From NCBI GenBank assembly GCA_029465975.1, contig CM055757.1, positions 248,001 to 312,000 on the forward strand: a stretch of 64,000 bases of DNA, read 5' to 3'. This document shows, one piece after another, positions 37,159 through 46,464 of the stretch. The stretch comes from Dallia pectoralis (taxonomy: Eukaryota > Chordata > Actinopteri > Esociformes > Umbridae). The notes beneath the pieces are model-generated. The model was not told the DNA's origin. It saw only the letters and a list, made by a program, of their open reading frames with translations, and did not search any database. Made by a program: the position numbers and the translations under genes. Every line of letters starts with the position of its first letter. Positions within the stretch are counted from its first letter, which is position 1.

Positions 37159-40100
37159 ATGGGGGGCTACACTGTTATGACTGTAAATGTTCGGGGTTTA
37201 AGGGATGCTGTTAAAAGGAGGGCTGTGTTTGGGGCACTGGGAGGGATTGGGTTTGATTTTTGTTTCTTGCAGGAGGTGCACCTGAGGGATGAAGGGGATG
37301 ACACAAGGTTCACAAGGGAGTGGGGGCACGGGGGGGCTGTATGGTCGGTGGGAGGGGTGCACTCGACAGGGGTGGGCATTTTGTTTGGAAACGGGGGGAT
37401 CAGGGTAGAGGAGAAACTGGTGGGGTTGCAGGGAAGGGTTGTTGGGGCGGATGTTAGAAAGGGGGAGCACAGATGGAGGGTGGTATGTATTTATGGGCCG
37501 CAGAGGGAGGCAGAGAGGAGAGAGTTGGTGGAGGCTCTGGTCCCTTTGTGTGCCACTGACAGGGCGCTTATAGTGGGGGGGGATTTTAATTTTGAGATGG
37601 CCGGCGCTACCGAGAGCAGTGTAGTGGCTCTGCGGCAGCTCTTTAAAGGAAAGGGCCTGGTGGACGGAGCGCGGCGGGCGGTCCCGGGTTTGGCTGGGCC
37701 GACGTGGCGCAACACCAGGGGGGTAGCGAGGCGTCTCGACTATCTGTTCCTGCCGGGTGCGGTGGGGCAGGTGGCGGGGCGTCTCCTGCCGGTTTTTTTC
37801 TCCGACCATGACGGGGTGCTCCTGCGTGTCGGGGACCCGGGCGGAAGCTTCGGGAGGGGGTTTTGGAAGCTCCGCCTGGAACTCCTCCAGGACCAGGTGT
37901 TCGTGGGGGAGTTCCTCAGGTTTCTTGAGGGTCTCCATAGCCTCCGGGCTTTGTGTGTGGGGCATCTTGGAGTGGTGGGAGATGGCGAAGGGCAGGATGG
38001 CCGATTTTTGTCGGTCATACCAGTGGGGTAAGGGTTGGGAGGAGAGGAAGTTGCTGAGGCAGCTCCAGGGACTTTTGGACCTGGAGTACATCGCGGGCAA
38101 CTATGGGCAGGACATGGACGCGGAGAGATGTGCCTCGTTGAAAGCACAAATCCGAGCGATACATGAGAAGAATGCTCGGGCATACCTTACCAAGGCTCGT
38201 CACGCTTTCTTGGAAGCTGACGAGACCTGCTCCTCTGTGTTTTTTGGAGCGGTGAGGGAGCGCCAGCATCGGCAGGTTTTCACTGGTGTGAAGGCTGCGT
38301 CCGGAGTAGTGGTCAGAGAGCCAGGCCCTATGGTGGAGGCGGCTACTGGCTACTTCCGAGGATTTTTTGAGGCACGGCCAGTCGATGTGGGCGCTGGGAC
38401 GAGGTTCCTGGGCCATGTGACTGGGCGCGTGCCAGAAGATATGAGGGTGGGGTTGGGGGCGCCCATCTCGCTTGCCGAGGTGGAGTCGGCCCTCAAAAGG
38501 ATGGGGAAGGGTAAGGTCCCAGGGGTGGACGGCTTTCCGGCAGAGTTCTACCTCAAGTTTTGGGGTGTGCTCGGGCCGGTTGTCGTTGAGGTCCTGTTGG
38601 CGGTGCTTGAGTCAGGGGGGCTGTCGGGTTCAATGTCGGTCGGGGTCTTGTCCCTCCTCTTCAAGAGGGGTGACCCCACTGACCTGGGGAACTGGCGGCC
38701 TTTGACTATGCTCTGCGTAGATTACAAGCTACTGGCAAAAGTGCTCGCTGACAGGATGCTTGAGGCGCTCCCATACGTGGTCCATGAGGACCAGACTTGT
38801 GGAGTGCCGGGCCGGTCTATCCGTTGGAACCTAAACCTGTTAAGGGATGCCATCGCCTGGGTTGAGGACCGTGGTCTTCCCTTGATGGTGGCGGCCCTGG
38901 ACATGGAGAAGGCTTTTGACCGGGTGGACCGGGGGTTTCTCTTCCGGGTGTTGGACACAATGGGGTTCGGGGAGGCCTTCATCAGGATGTTGAGGTGCCT
39001 CAACACGGGGGTCAGGTGCCGGGCCAACATCAACGGTCACCTAGGTGAGGTTTTCGGGCTTGGGGCGGGTGTCCGGCAGGGGTGTCCCTTGTCGGCCCTG
39101 CTTTTTGTCCTTTACATGGAGCCGCTTGCGGCTGCCATCAGAGCGGACAGGGGCGTGGAGGGGTTGGAGGTGCCGGGCAGCGGGGGCCTTCGGGTCAAGC
39201 TGTCCCAGTACGCCGATGACACCACGCTCTTGGTATGCCGGGACGGATGCCTGGTCCGGGCGCTGGGGATCTTTGCCGAGTTCGGACGGGCGTCTGGTGC
39301 GTCTCTGAACCTCGGAAAATCCTCCGTCAAATTTTTTGGGAGGTGGAAGGAGAGGATGGACGTGCCGGGGGGCCTTGCCCTGTGCCGCGGTCCGCTGAAG
39401 ATCCTCGGTGTTCTCTTCGAGCACTTCGGTGCGGCGTCCCTTAATTGGGAGGCTGCGCTGGGGAGCATGGGGAGGAAGCTGGGGTTGTGGAAGTCGAGGG
39501 CCTTGACGCTGGTCGGCAAGGTCCTGGTCCTCAAGGTAGATGTACTCCCGGCTTTAACTCATCTGGCCTACATCTACCCGCTGCCGGCTTGCTGGAGGAG
39601 AGACGTGGTGCGGCTGGTGTTTGGTTTCATCTGGGGTGGAGGGCACGAGTATGTGGCTCGTGTCCGAATGTACGCTCCGTTGGGGTCCGGGGGCGGGGCG
39701 TACCTCACTTCCCCTAAAGCTGGACGCCATTTTTGTGGCGTCCCTGCTGGCTCAGATGGCCGAACCGGTGCTGCACCCGTCAGGATATTTCCTCCGGGTG
39801 TTTTTTTTCTTACCAGGCGAGGTCGGTAATGGCAGACTGGTCGAACTTGGGTCCCAGGGCGGAGCAGCTCCCATGGCATTTTGGTCATGCGGAGAAGTGG
39901 CTCCGGGCCCAGGGGGCGATCGATTTGGCCGTGGTGGGTAAAGACCACCGGCTGCTGTACGAGGAGGCGCTCGGAAAGGTGTGCGCCCCTCCGGTGGTGG
40001 GACTCCCGGCCGTTGTATGGGAAACGGTCCAGTTAAAGGGTCTGGATAATCGGTTGAAGGATCTCCACTGGAGGGTGCTGCACAGGTGTCTGCCGGTGCG

Positions 40101-40530
40101 AAGGACCATGTACAGCAGGAGCCTGGCCCGGACACCGTTGTGTCCGAGGCCGGCCTGTGGCGTCGATGAGACCATCCGCCACGTTTTTTGGGATTGCTCT
40201 TTCGCCGGGGTGGTGTGGGGGCGGGTGCTTCCCCTGCTGAGCCGGGTGGACGGCGCCTTTGCGCTAACCTGGGGCCGGCTGGAGAGGGGGATTGGGAGAC
40301 GGGTCCCTTTGGCCCGGGACCAATTCCTCCTCTGGCTGGTTGTCAGTCTGGCAAAGCAGGGGCTGTGGGACTCCCGGGTGGAGTTAATCAGGACAGGCAC
40401 GGGGTGGGGTGTGGAGACCATCGTCAGGAGGGTGGAGAGTAGCCTCAGGGGGAGAATGGAGAGGGAAGTAGCCAAGTGGGGTTTCCACGCTCTCCGTGAG
40501 AGATGGAAGGGGGGCTTGGGACTAGTGTAG
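37159..40530 (+). pseudogene. ORF2 of E12: endonuclease-RT with three frameshifts
   Basis: ATG at 37159 (MGGYTVMTVNVRGLRD). Endonuclease motifs: CFLQEVHLRD, VVCIYGPQ, GGDFNFEMA, GPTWRNTRGVARRLDYLF and FFSDHDGVLL. A frame change near 37965 stops the first frame at 38031. The second frame, to about 39690, holds the RT: KVPGVDGFPAEFYLKFW, NWRPLTMLCVDYKLLAKVL, ALDMEKAFDRVDR, GVRQGCPLSALLF, YADD (39209-39220), LKILGVLF. Further changes near 39690 (G run) and 39805 (T run) move the C-terminal third, which ends with CPRPACGVDETIRHVFWDC and RWKGGLGLV at 40530. All catalytic motifs are present and only small indels break it. Confidence 0.9.
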
Positions 40531-40537
40531 GGGGGCC

Positions 40538-40660
40538 GGTGTCCGTTAGAGGACACCCTTTCCGACGAGTGCCCAGGTTTTGATATGTGGTGTTGGTTTT
40601 TTAGGAATGTGGGGTTTCGGGTATGTGCGGGCGTGGGGCCGGTGTCCGTTAGAGGACAAC
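40538..40660 (+). repeat. Duplicated hairpin module in the E12 3' UTR
   Basis: The first copy (40538-40557) folds GGTGTCC-GTTAGA-GGACACC perfectly. The second (40641-40660) has one mismatch. Both are preceded by GGGGCC-type sequence and followed within ~30 bp by GAG(T)GCCCAGG. Confidence 0.75.
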
Positions 40661-40903
40661 CTCTCTGTTTGTGAGCCCAGGGTGGTTAGAGGTTTTGGTT
40701 GGGGGGACCTTTTTTCCTATGGAAGGTGCACCTCAGGGTTTTGGCCTTAGTGCCTGGTTTTTGCTTTGTGTTGGTTTGTTTTGTGTAATGGAATTGGATG
40801 TGGGAGGCAGAAGCCTCGGCCATTGAATGGAGTTTTTTCTATGGGGGATGAGCTCCATAGGAGCGAGGGTGGTGGTTTCGGTTGTTTTGGTTTGTCAATT
40901 GGA

Positions 40904-40916
40904 GCCCATTGTGGGC
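40904..40916 (+). other. Conserved 3' UTR hairpin of E12
   Basis: GCCC-ATTGT-GGGC, about 50 bp before the 3' end, matching the hairpin in the ORF1-only copies. Confidence 0.5.
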
Positions 40917-40967
40917 GGTTGTATGACCTGTAAATGACAGAAAAAGGAAATAAAAACCGTAAACAAT

Positions 40968-41117
40968 CTGTTCTTATCAGTTTAATATCTGATATGTCCC
41001 CCATCGGGGGACTATACATATTAAATGGATTTTTCCAACAGGGAGTCGGAAGCGGGGCTTGCTCCGTCCGCTCCACGCATCGACTCGGTATTGCAGTACC
41101 TCCGAGAACGGTGCACC
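40968..41117 (+). ncRNA. U2 snRNA gene 3' fragment 11
   Basis: 150-bp U2 fragment behind the E11-E12 tandem. Confidence 0.93.
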
Positions 41118-41617
41118 ATCTTTGACCTGTCAAAAACAACAACAGCCACAACAAAAAGAAGGAACACAAGTGGTGACCTAGTAGCCGAGAGAGGTGAGTA
41201 TCCACGTAGGTAAATGCGTATCCCTAGTAGCAAGAGGATGATAATAATAACTGTGTGCACTTTTTTCCCCGTCCTGTCATTTGCTCAACGACCTGTGTTC
41301 TGTGTGGAATTTTTTCCCTCCGTTTTACTTAAAAAAAAAAAAAAAAAAAAAAAAAATAGATTTTGGTTAAATCACTGTGTGTGTGTGTGACTGTGTGTGT
41401 GTGACTGTGTGTGTGTGTGACTGTGTGTGCCCAGTCTCTCACTCTGTGACTTGACTAGTCACTCAACTAACTAGTCACCAACTCACTCATGCCCTCATTT
41501 GTTCATTCACTCACTCACAAATCCACGAGGCCTGTGTCTGGCACTGAACGAGTGTTTCTCGACCCCTTCACTTTGTCCGAAATCAAAACTCTGCTTTCTC
41601 TTCAATTTACGCACAAG
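41118..41617 (+). repeat. U2 spacer S11 (long 3'-box type)
   Basis: AGCCACAACA insertion present, A run 41330-41356, TG-rich array, PSE-like motif at about 41567-41586. Ends GCACAAG. Confidence 0.8.
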
Positions 41618-41676
41618 TAAGGTTGAGGCTCAGAGTGGGGGAGGGTAGAGATAGTGTATGCGTTGGTTTTTTTCTT

Positions 41677-41778
41677 CACCTGTTGGCCGTGCGGTGTATG
41701 GGGCACAGGTGGAGAGTTTTCACGGGTTTATCGGGTGTTTTTGCACCGTTAGGTTTTTTTGGTTTGCGCGACGTGCGC
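41677..41778 (+). other. 5' UTR structured element of E13
   Basis: Stem-loop 1 (41677-41711) pairs CACCTGT with ACAGGTG. A GGTG-TTTTTG-CACC stem lies between the two motifs. Mini-hairpin GCGC-GACGT-GCGC at 41766-41778. Confidence 0.58.
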
Positions 41779-41855
41779 TATTAGTTTTCTGGTAGTAGTG
41801 GTTTTGCCACCTTTTGTGTTGCTGGCCTGGTGCGTGGTCTTTCCGTCCCGGCGCC

Positions 41856-42239
41856 ATGGCGGCGGGTCTTGGAGCGGAGGGTGATTCCGTGAAATACATC
41901 CTCCGCTTCGAGTGGAAAGGAGGGCTGGAGGAAGTTTGGGACTGGAGCAAGTTTGCCAACGACATGCTGGTGGGGGCCCTGAAACTGTCGCCCACAGAGG
42001 TCAAGTACCTTAATGGAAGCGCGCAGATCCGGGCTTATGAGGTCTATTTTCATAGGGAGGAGGACATGGAGGCAGTTAAAAAGAAGGTGGTGCACGGGAG
42101 GCTAACCAGCCCTTTTAACCTCTTGGCGGCGTTTGACCTCACAAGGGGAGCTGCAGCTCCGAGAGCGGAGGGTCCAGAAGCGGAGGGCCCGGAACCGAGG
42201 GGCCCGGAGGCAAGGGGCCCGGAGCCGGGAGGACGATGA
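41856..42239 (+). CDS. ORF1a of E13: first N-terminal domain and linker
   Basis: 127 aa from MAAGLGAEGDSVKYILRFEW. It equals domain 1 of the two-domain ORF1 (AYEVYFHREED, LAAFDLT) plus a short GPEAEGPEPRGPEARGPEP linker. Its TGA stop (42237-42239) overlaps the next ATG by ATGA. In E7 the same boundary is in frame (GRKMKNT), so the split arises from a small change in the linker. The overlap would allow termination-reinitiation, which is inference. Confidence 0.75.
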   Translation: MAAGLGAEGDSVKYILRFEWKGGLEEVWDWSKFANDMLVGALKLSPTEVKYLNGSAQIRAYEVYFHREEDMEAVKKKVVHGRLTSPFNLLAAFDLTRGAAAPRAEGPEAEGPEPRGPEARGPEPGGR

Positions 42240-43300
42240 AGAACACCCTCCGGTTCCAGTGGCGGGGAATGGGAGCGGACGAGGAGCCGTGGGGCCGGGA
42301 CCGTTTTGCCAGGGATATGCTCCTGGGTACTCTGAAGACGGGACCTAGTGTGGTGAAGTGCCTGCAGGGGGGCCTTTTGGAGGCATCATATGACGTGACA
42401 TTTTTTGCTGGGGCAAAAATGGAGGAGGTCTTGAAAAAGATAGAGGATGCGGGGATGGCGAGGCCTTATGGCCTCTTTCAAGTGACTGACATGTCGAGAG
42501 GGGGGTTCAGGGTCTTAACGATCCATATGTATGACCCGGAGGTCGAAGATGGGGCGGTGAAGGGTTTCCTGGCCGGGTGGTGTAAGGTGGGGGCAGGACC
42601 CCGATACATTAGGGACATGTACGGGTTTTGGACGGGTCGGAGGCAGTACCAGGTTGGCCTATTGCCGGACCCTGCCGGGAAAGACGGATACCGGCACTTG
42701 CCGGCGATGTTCGCCATAGGTGACGTGAGGGGGACTCTCTACTATGCCCGCCAGCCGGAGTTCTGCAGGCGGTGTATGAAGAGCGGGCACAGAGCGGCAG
42801 CGTGCGAAGGGCGCCGACGCTGCCACAGGTGTGGGTCGGACAAGCACCTTGCCAACAGCTGTCCGGCCCCAAAGACCTGCCACGAGTGTGGTGCGACGGG
42901 GCACCTGGTGCGGGAGTGCCCAAGAAGGAGGCGGTCTTATGCGGAGGCCGCAGGAGGAGATGGGGCGAGAGGCGGGAGACGGAGGGGGCCAGAACCCCAA
43001 GAGCAAGCAGGGGAGCCCCAGGAGCAAGCGGGGGAGGAGCCCCAGGAGCAAGCGGGGGAGGAGCCCCAGGAGCAAGCGGGGGGGGAGCCCCAGGAGGTGG
43101 TACCCTCGGAGGGAGCGGGTGTTGACATGGAGGGTGAGGAGGAGGATGAGGAGGAGGATGAGGAAGATGAGGAGGAGGATGAAGATGAGGAGGAGGAGGA
43201 TGGAGAAGAGGAGGAGGGAGATGAGGAGGAAGATGGAGATGAGGAGCGTGTCGAGGAGACGCCGCAGGGGGAGAGACCAGCAGATGGGGCTCTGGAGTAG
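42236..43300 (+). CDS. ORF1b of E13: second domain and knuckles
   Basis: 354 aa. MKNTLRFQWRGMGADEEPW, YDVTFFAGAK, QVTDMSRGG, LTIHMYDPEVED, GFWTGRRQYQV and LYYARQPEFC. Three knuckles (CRRCMKSGHRAAAC, CHRCGSDKHLANSC, CHECGATGHLVREC), RRRRSYAEAAGG, EPQEQAGE repeats and a long acidic tract (about 43120-43255). It ends at TAG (43298-43300) where sister copies have GAG in ALEEALAG. Behind the TAG the same frame stays open to 43636 through PRKRIPAVG and PPASAGTERAFAGGG, so a single G-to-T change truncates it. Confidence 0.85.
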   Translation: MKNTLRFQWRGMGADEEPWGRDRFARDMLLGTLKTGPSVVKCLQGGLLEASYDVTFFAGAKMEEVLKKIEDAGMARPYGLFQVTDMSRGGFRVLTIHMYDPEVEDGAVKGFLAGWCKVGAGPRYIRDMYGFWTGRRQYQVGLLPDPAGKDGYRHLPAMFAIGDVRGTLYYARQPEFCRRCMKSGHRAAACEGRRRCHRCGSDKHLANSCPAPKTCHECGATGHLVRECPRRRRSYAEAAGGDGARGGRRRGPEPQEQAGEPQEQAGEEPQEQAGEEPQEQAGGEPQEVVPSEGAGVDMEGEEEDEEEDEEDEEEDEDEEEEDGEEEEGDEEEDGDEERVEETPQGERPADGALE

Positions 43301-43636
43301 GCACTCGCCGGGCTGAGGGAGCTCTCTGAGGGGATGGAGGCAGAGCAAGCGAGCATGCCGAGGAAGAGGATACCTGCGGTCGGCACGGGGGTTGGACTGG
43401 GGGTGAGTGGGGGCATGGAGGGGGTGTGTCTGGGGGGAGGGGGGAAAGCAGCCAAGAGGGTGGCGGGCAGTGGGGGTGTTGGGGTTACCCAAGAGGAGAT
43501 AAGCTCCAGGGGGGTGGAGGGGTTCTCTTCGATGGACTTTGTGGACCCAATGTCAGGGGAGGCGGGGGTTGAGACCCCCCCGGCATCTGCAGGGACAGAG
43601 AGGGCGTTTGCCGGGGGGGGACATGAAGGACTCTAG

Positions 43637-43871
43637 GGGTGATGGGGTTGTTGGGTGGTTGTTGGGTGTTGTTTGTTGGTGATGGATTATGGCTTGTTGA
43701 AGGGTTGTGGGACTGTTTTGGGTGTAGAGGGTGGGATTGGGGGGATAAGGTGTTTTTTGGAGGTTATGATGTGGGTTTTTGTTTTTTGGGCTTGTGGTGT
43801 CCAAGTAGTGCCCGGTGTGGGCCACTGTATGGCGTTGTAAATGTCTTTTGGGAATAAAGGCCTTTAACAAT
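43637..43871 (+). other. 3' UTR of E13
   Basis: G/T-rich; GCCC-GGTGT-GGGC hairpin near 43810-43822, AATAAA at 43853-43858. Confidence 0.68.
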
Positions 43872-44021
43872 CTGTTCTTATCAGTTTAATATCTGATATG
43901 TCCCCCATCGGGGGACTATACATATTAAATGGATTTTTCCAACAGGGAGTCGGAAGCGGGGCTTGCTCCGTCCGCTCCAAGCATCGACTCGGTATTGCAG
44001 TACCTCCGAGAACGGTGCACC
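43872..44021 (+). ncRNA. U2 snRNA gene 3' fragment 12
   Basis: 150-bp U2 fragment; one change (CTCCAAGCATCGAC instead of CTCCACGCATCGAC) between stems III and IV. Confidence 0.92.
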
Positions 44022-44531
44022 ATCTTTGACCTGTCAAAAACAACAACAGCCACAACAAAAAGAAGGAACACAAGCGGTGACCTAGTAGCCGAGAGAGGTG
44101 AGTATCCACGTAGGTAAATGCGTATCCCTAGTAGCAAGAGGATGATAATAATAACTGTGTGCACTTTTTTCCCCGTCCTGTCATTTGCTCAACGACCTGT
44201 GTTCTGTGTGGAATTTTTTCCCTCCGTTTTACTTAAAAAAAAAATAAATAATAAATAAATAGATTTTGGTTAAATCACTGTGTGTGTGTGTGTGTGTGAC
44301 TGTGTGTGTGTGTGTGACTGTGTGTGTGTGTGACTGTGTGTGCCCAGTCTCTCACTCTGTGACTTGACTAGTCACTCAACTAACTAGTCACCAACTCACT
44401 CATGCCCTCATTTGTTCATTCACTCACTCACAAATCCACGAGGCCTGTGCCTGGCACTGAACGAGTGTTTCTCGACCCCTTCACTTTGTCCGAAATCAAA
44501 ACCTCTGCTTTCTCTTCAATTTACGCACAAG
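44022..44531 (+). repeat. U2 spacer S12 (long 3'-box type)
   Basis: AGCCACAACA insertion; A/T tract AATAAATAATAAATAAAT at about 44242-44260; extended TG array; AAACCTCTGC where others read AAACTCTGC. Ends ACGCACAAG. Confidence 0.8.
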
Positions 44532-44580
44532 TTGCGGCTCGGAGAGTGGACAGAGTGGGAGTGAGGAGCGTTGCTGAGTT

Positions 44581-44672
44581 TTCCACCTACTGCCGAGCGG
44601 TGTATGGGGCGTAGGTGGAAGTGTGTTTTTTTTCAGTCCTTGAGTGACAGATTTTCTTTGCGCGACGTGCGC
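44581..44672 (+). other. 5' UTR structured element of E14
   Basis: Stem-loop 1 (44581-44620) pairs TTCCACCTAC with GTAGGTGGAA, 10 bp. Two positions are changed on both sides compared with E2. Mini-hairpin at 44660-44672. Confidence 0.62.
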
Positions 44673-44714
44673 TCGTTTTTTTGGTTATAGTTTTTTCCAG
44701 CTTTCTCTCGGAGA

Positions 44715-46060
44715 ATGGCAGGAAGAGGAGACGGGTCGGTCCCCAGGGCCGGACTCAAAAATACAGTGCGCTTTGCGTGGAAAGAGGAGGAGGGGAGGAT
44801 GACAAGCGACACATTTGGGAGAGCGGTTTTGCTGGGAGCATTGAAGCTCAAGGTGCCGGAGGTCATGTGCCTCCAGGGCAATGCGATGGAGGCAGCTTTC
44901 GATGTCACTTTTTACACTTTTTACACGATGTGACATGCCTCACGAAGGCAAATTTCAGGGTGGTGACTGTGCTAAGCTACAACCCGTATGTAACGGATAT
45001 GGCCCTGGCAGCTTTCTTCGGCCGATACTGCGAGGTGACGTCGGGGGGGAGGAAAATGATGAACTCGTTGGGGATCTGGAACGGTCACCGCCAGTTTCAG
45101 GTGCTCCTGAGGTCGGATGAAGGAGGAGTAGGCGGCTACCTCCACCCCCCAGCATATTTTTCCTTGGGGGCAGACAGGGGGAAGCTTTTTTATGCGCTCC
45201 AGCCGCAGTTCTGCAGGAGATGCATGGCTTACGGGCATGGAACTGCCACCTGCGGGGCCCAGAAATGCCGCTACTGCCAGGGGGACCATGAGTCGGGGGA
45301 CTGTCGGGAGCCCAAGGCGTGCCACGGGTGCGGCAGCAAAGAGCACCTCTACCGGGACTGCCCGGCGAGGCAGAGGACATATGCGGCGGCAGCAGGAGGG
45401 AAGGGAGCTGGTGGCCCGGGAAGGGCTGGAAAGGAGTGGGCGGAAAGTAGGAAGGCGGAGACAGAGACCCCTCCCCCAAAGGCACAACCAGCGGCCACGG
45501 TCCAGCACGGGAGGAACAAAGAAGAGGCAGAGCCCCATGAGCAGGAGAAGGCAGCGGGGTCCCAGGAGGTGTCCACGGCAACGGAGGAACCGCAGGCAAG
45601 AGGAGTGGAGGAGATGGAGGGTGTAAAGGAGACACAGCCGGAGCCGGCGGAAGAGGGCGGGGCACTGGAGAAGGCTTTGGCCGGGCTGAGAAAGTTGTCG
45701 GAGGGGATGGTGGCAGTAGAGGCCACCAAGATGAAGGAGCCCCCTGGGTTTGACCGTCCAATAGGGAAGGAGGTGCCGAGGAAGAAGTTGGCAGTCCTGG
45801 CCCCTAAAAGAAAAGGGCCCAGGAGGGGTGTGGGGGTTGGGACCTCCAAACCTCATGTTGTCACCCGGGAGGAGCCAGGCTCCGGGGGGGGTGAGGGTGC
45901 GGGCGGCTCCACAGCAGGGGTTTTTGGGTTGGCCGCCAGGGGTTTTGATTTCAAGATGTCGATGGGGGTGGGGACGGCGACCCCAACGGCATCTCAAGGG
46001 ACGGAGCGGGCCTTCGCCGAAGGCGGGACAGAGGATTTGGAGGAGGGGAGCCTCAGATGA
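44715..46060 (+). pseudogene. ORF1 of E14, internal deletion and frameshift
   Basis: MAGRGDGSVPRAGLKNTVRF starts a frame that stops at 44933, after VTFYTFYTM. About 70-80 bp matching the ERMHDEVLERAKAI part of E4 are missing, with TTTTTACACTTTTTACAC at the break. A second frame then runs to 46060. It holds VVTVLSYNPYVTD, GIWNGHRQFQV and LFYALQPQFC, and knuckles CRRCMAYGHGTATC, CRYCQG-DHESGDC (one residue short, CX2CX3HX4C) and CHGCGSKEHLYRDC. RTYAAAAGG, GALEKALAGLRKLSEG, PKRKGPRRG and the tail TPTASQGTERAFAEGGT follow. The tail resembles class B ORF1 more than E4, suggesting exchange between lineages. Confidence 0.83.
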
Positions 46061-46239
46061 GGCTCGGGTGGTTTTCTAGTCTGCTGTTTGTTTTGTTGTT
46101 TGGGAGTGGGAAAGATTTTGGTGCTTGTTTTTTGTTAATTGTTTTGGTTAGAAGTGGGAGTGGTGGTGGTTTGGGATGTAATTGATGATGTATGTGCAAA
46201 GGTGTACCAGAGATTAAAATAAACCAATTTAATCATCAT
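46061..46239 (+). other. 3' UTR of E14
   Basis: 179 bp; AGTGGGAGTGGTGGTGG resembles the E2/E4 GGTGGGACTGGTGGTGGG block, followed by AATAAA at 46218-46223 and TTTAATCATCAT. Confidence 0.7.
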
Positions 46240-46241
46240 CT
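46240..46241 (+). other. CT remnant at the E14/E15 junction
   Basis: Same CT as at 35322, matching U2 nt 40-41, between the E14 tail and the E15 5' end. Confidence 0.7.
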
Positions 46242-46280
46242 ACGGCTTGGAGACTGGAGAAGTGTGGGGGAGTTTGTTGT

Positions 46281-46381
46281 TTCTGCCTTTTAGTCGTGCG
46301 GTGTATGGGACAAAAGGCAGAACATTTTCCAAGGTTTTGGATACGGTTTATATACCGGGTTTTTTTTTGCGCGACGTGCGC
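46281..46381 (+). other. 5' UTR structured element of E15
   Basis: Stem-loop 1 (46281-46322) has an 11-bp perfect stem TTCTGCCTTTT/AAAAGGCAGAA, unrelated in sequence to the other stems. Inside it GTC pairs with GAC around the same GTGCGGTGTATG loop. GGTTTATATACC lies between, mini-hairpin at 46369-46381. Confidence 0.68.
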
Positions 46382-46464
46382 TTTTCCTTAGTTCTACATT
46401 TTAAATTTTTTGTTTATACAATTTTTGTTCGGGCCTGGTGTTTGGCTGTTTTAGGGCCAGCACC

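Larger units (their letters stand above)
35324..40967 (+). mobile_element. E12: second lineage of ORF1+ORF2 U2-specific element
   Basis: 5.6 kb, 5' end TGCTGGCGATAAGG, tail TAAACAAT against U2. ORF1 and ORF2 are both frameshifted. Its ORF2 is clearly diverged from E2/E4, and its 3' UTR end matches the ORF1-only copies, especially E15, so it represents a separate autonomous lineage. Confidence 0.92.
40531..40967 (+). other. 3' UTR of E12
   Basis: 437 bp without ORF. It holds two copies of a GTGTCCGTTAGAGGACA hairpin, a GAGCTCCATAGGAGCGAGG stretch (about 40849), the GCCC-ATTGT-GGGC hairpin, AATAAA at 40949-40954 and the terminal GTAAACAAT. Confidence 0.75.
41618..43871 (+). mobile_element. E13: ORF1-only element with ORF1 split by an ATGA overlap
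   Basis: 2.25 kb; 5' UTR like E3, ORF1 close to E7/E8, TTTAACAAT tail. Close to intact apart from the split and one nonsense codon. Confidence 0.9.
44532..46239 (+). mobile_element. E14: class A ORF1-only element
   Basis: 1.7 kb. 5' UTR and ORF1 of the E2/E4 type, no ORF2, short 3' UTR ending TTTAATCATCAT like E2 and E4. It is followed by CT and then E15 instead of U2. The only ORF1-only copy with this tail. Confidence 0.9.
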
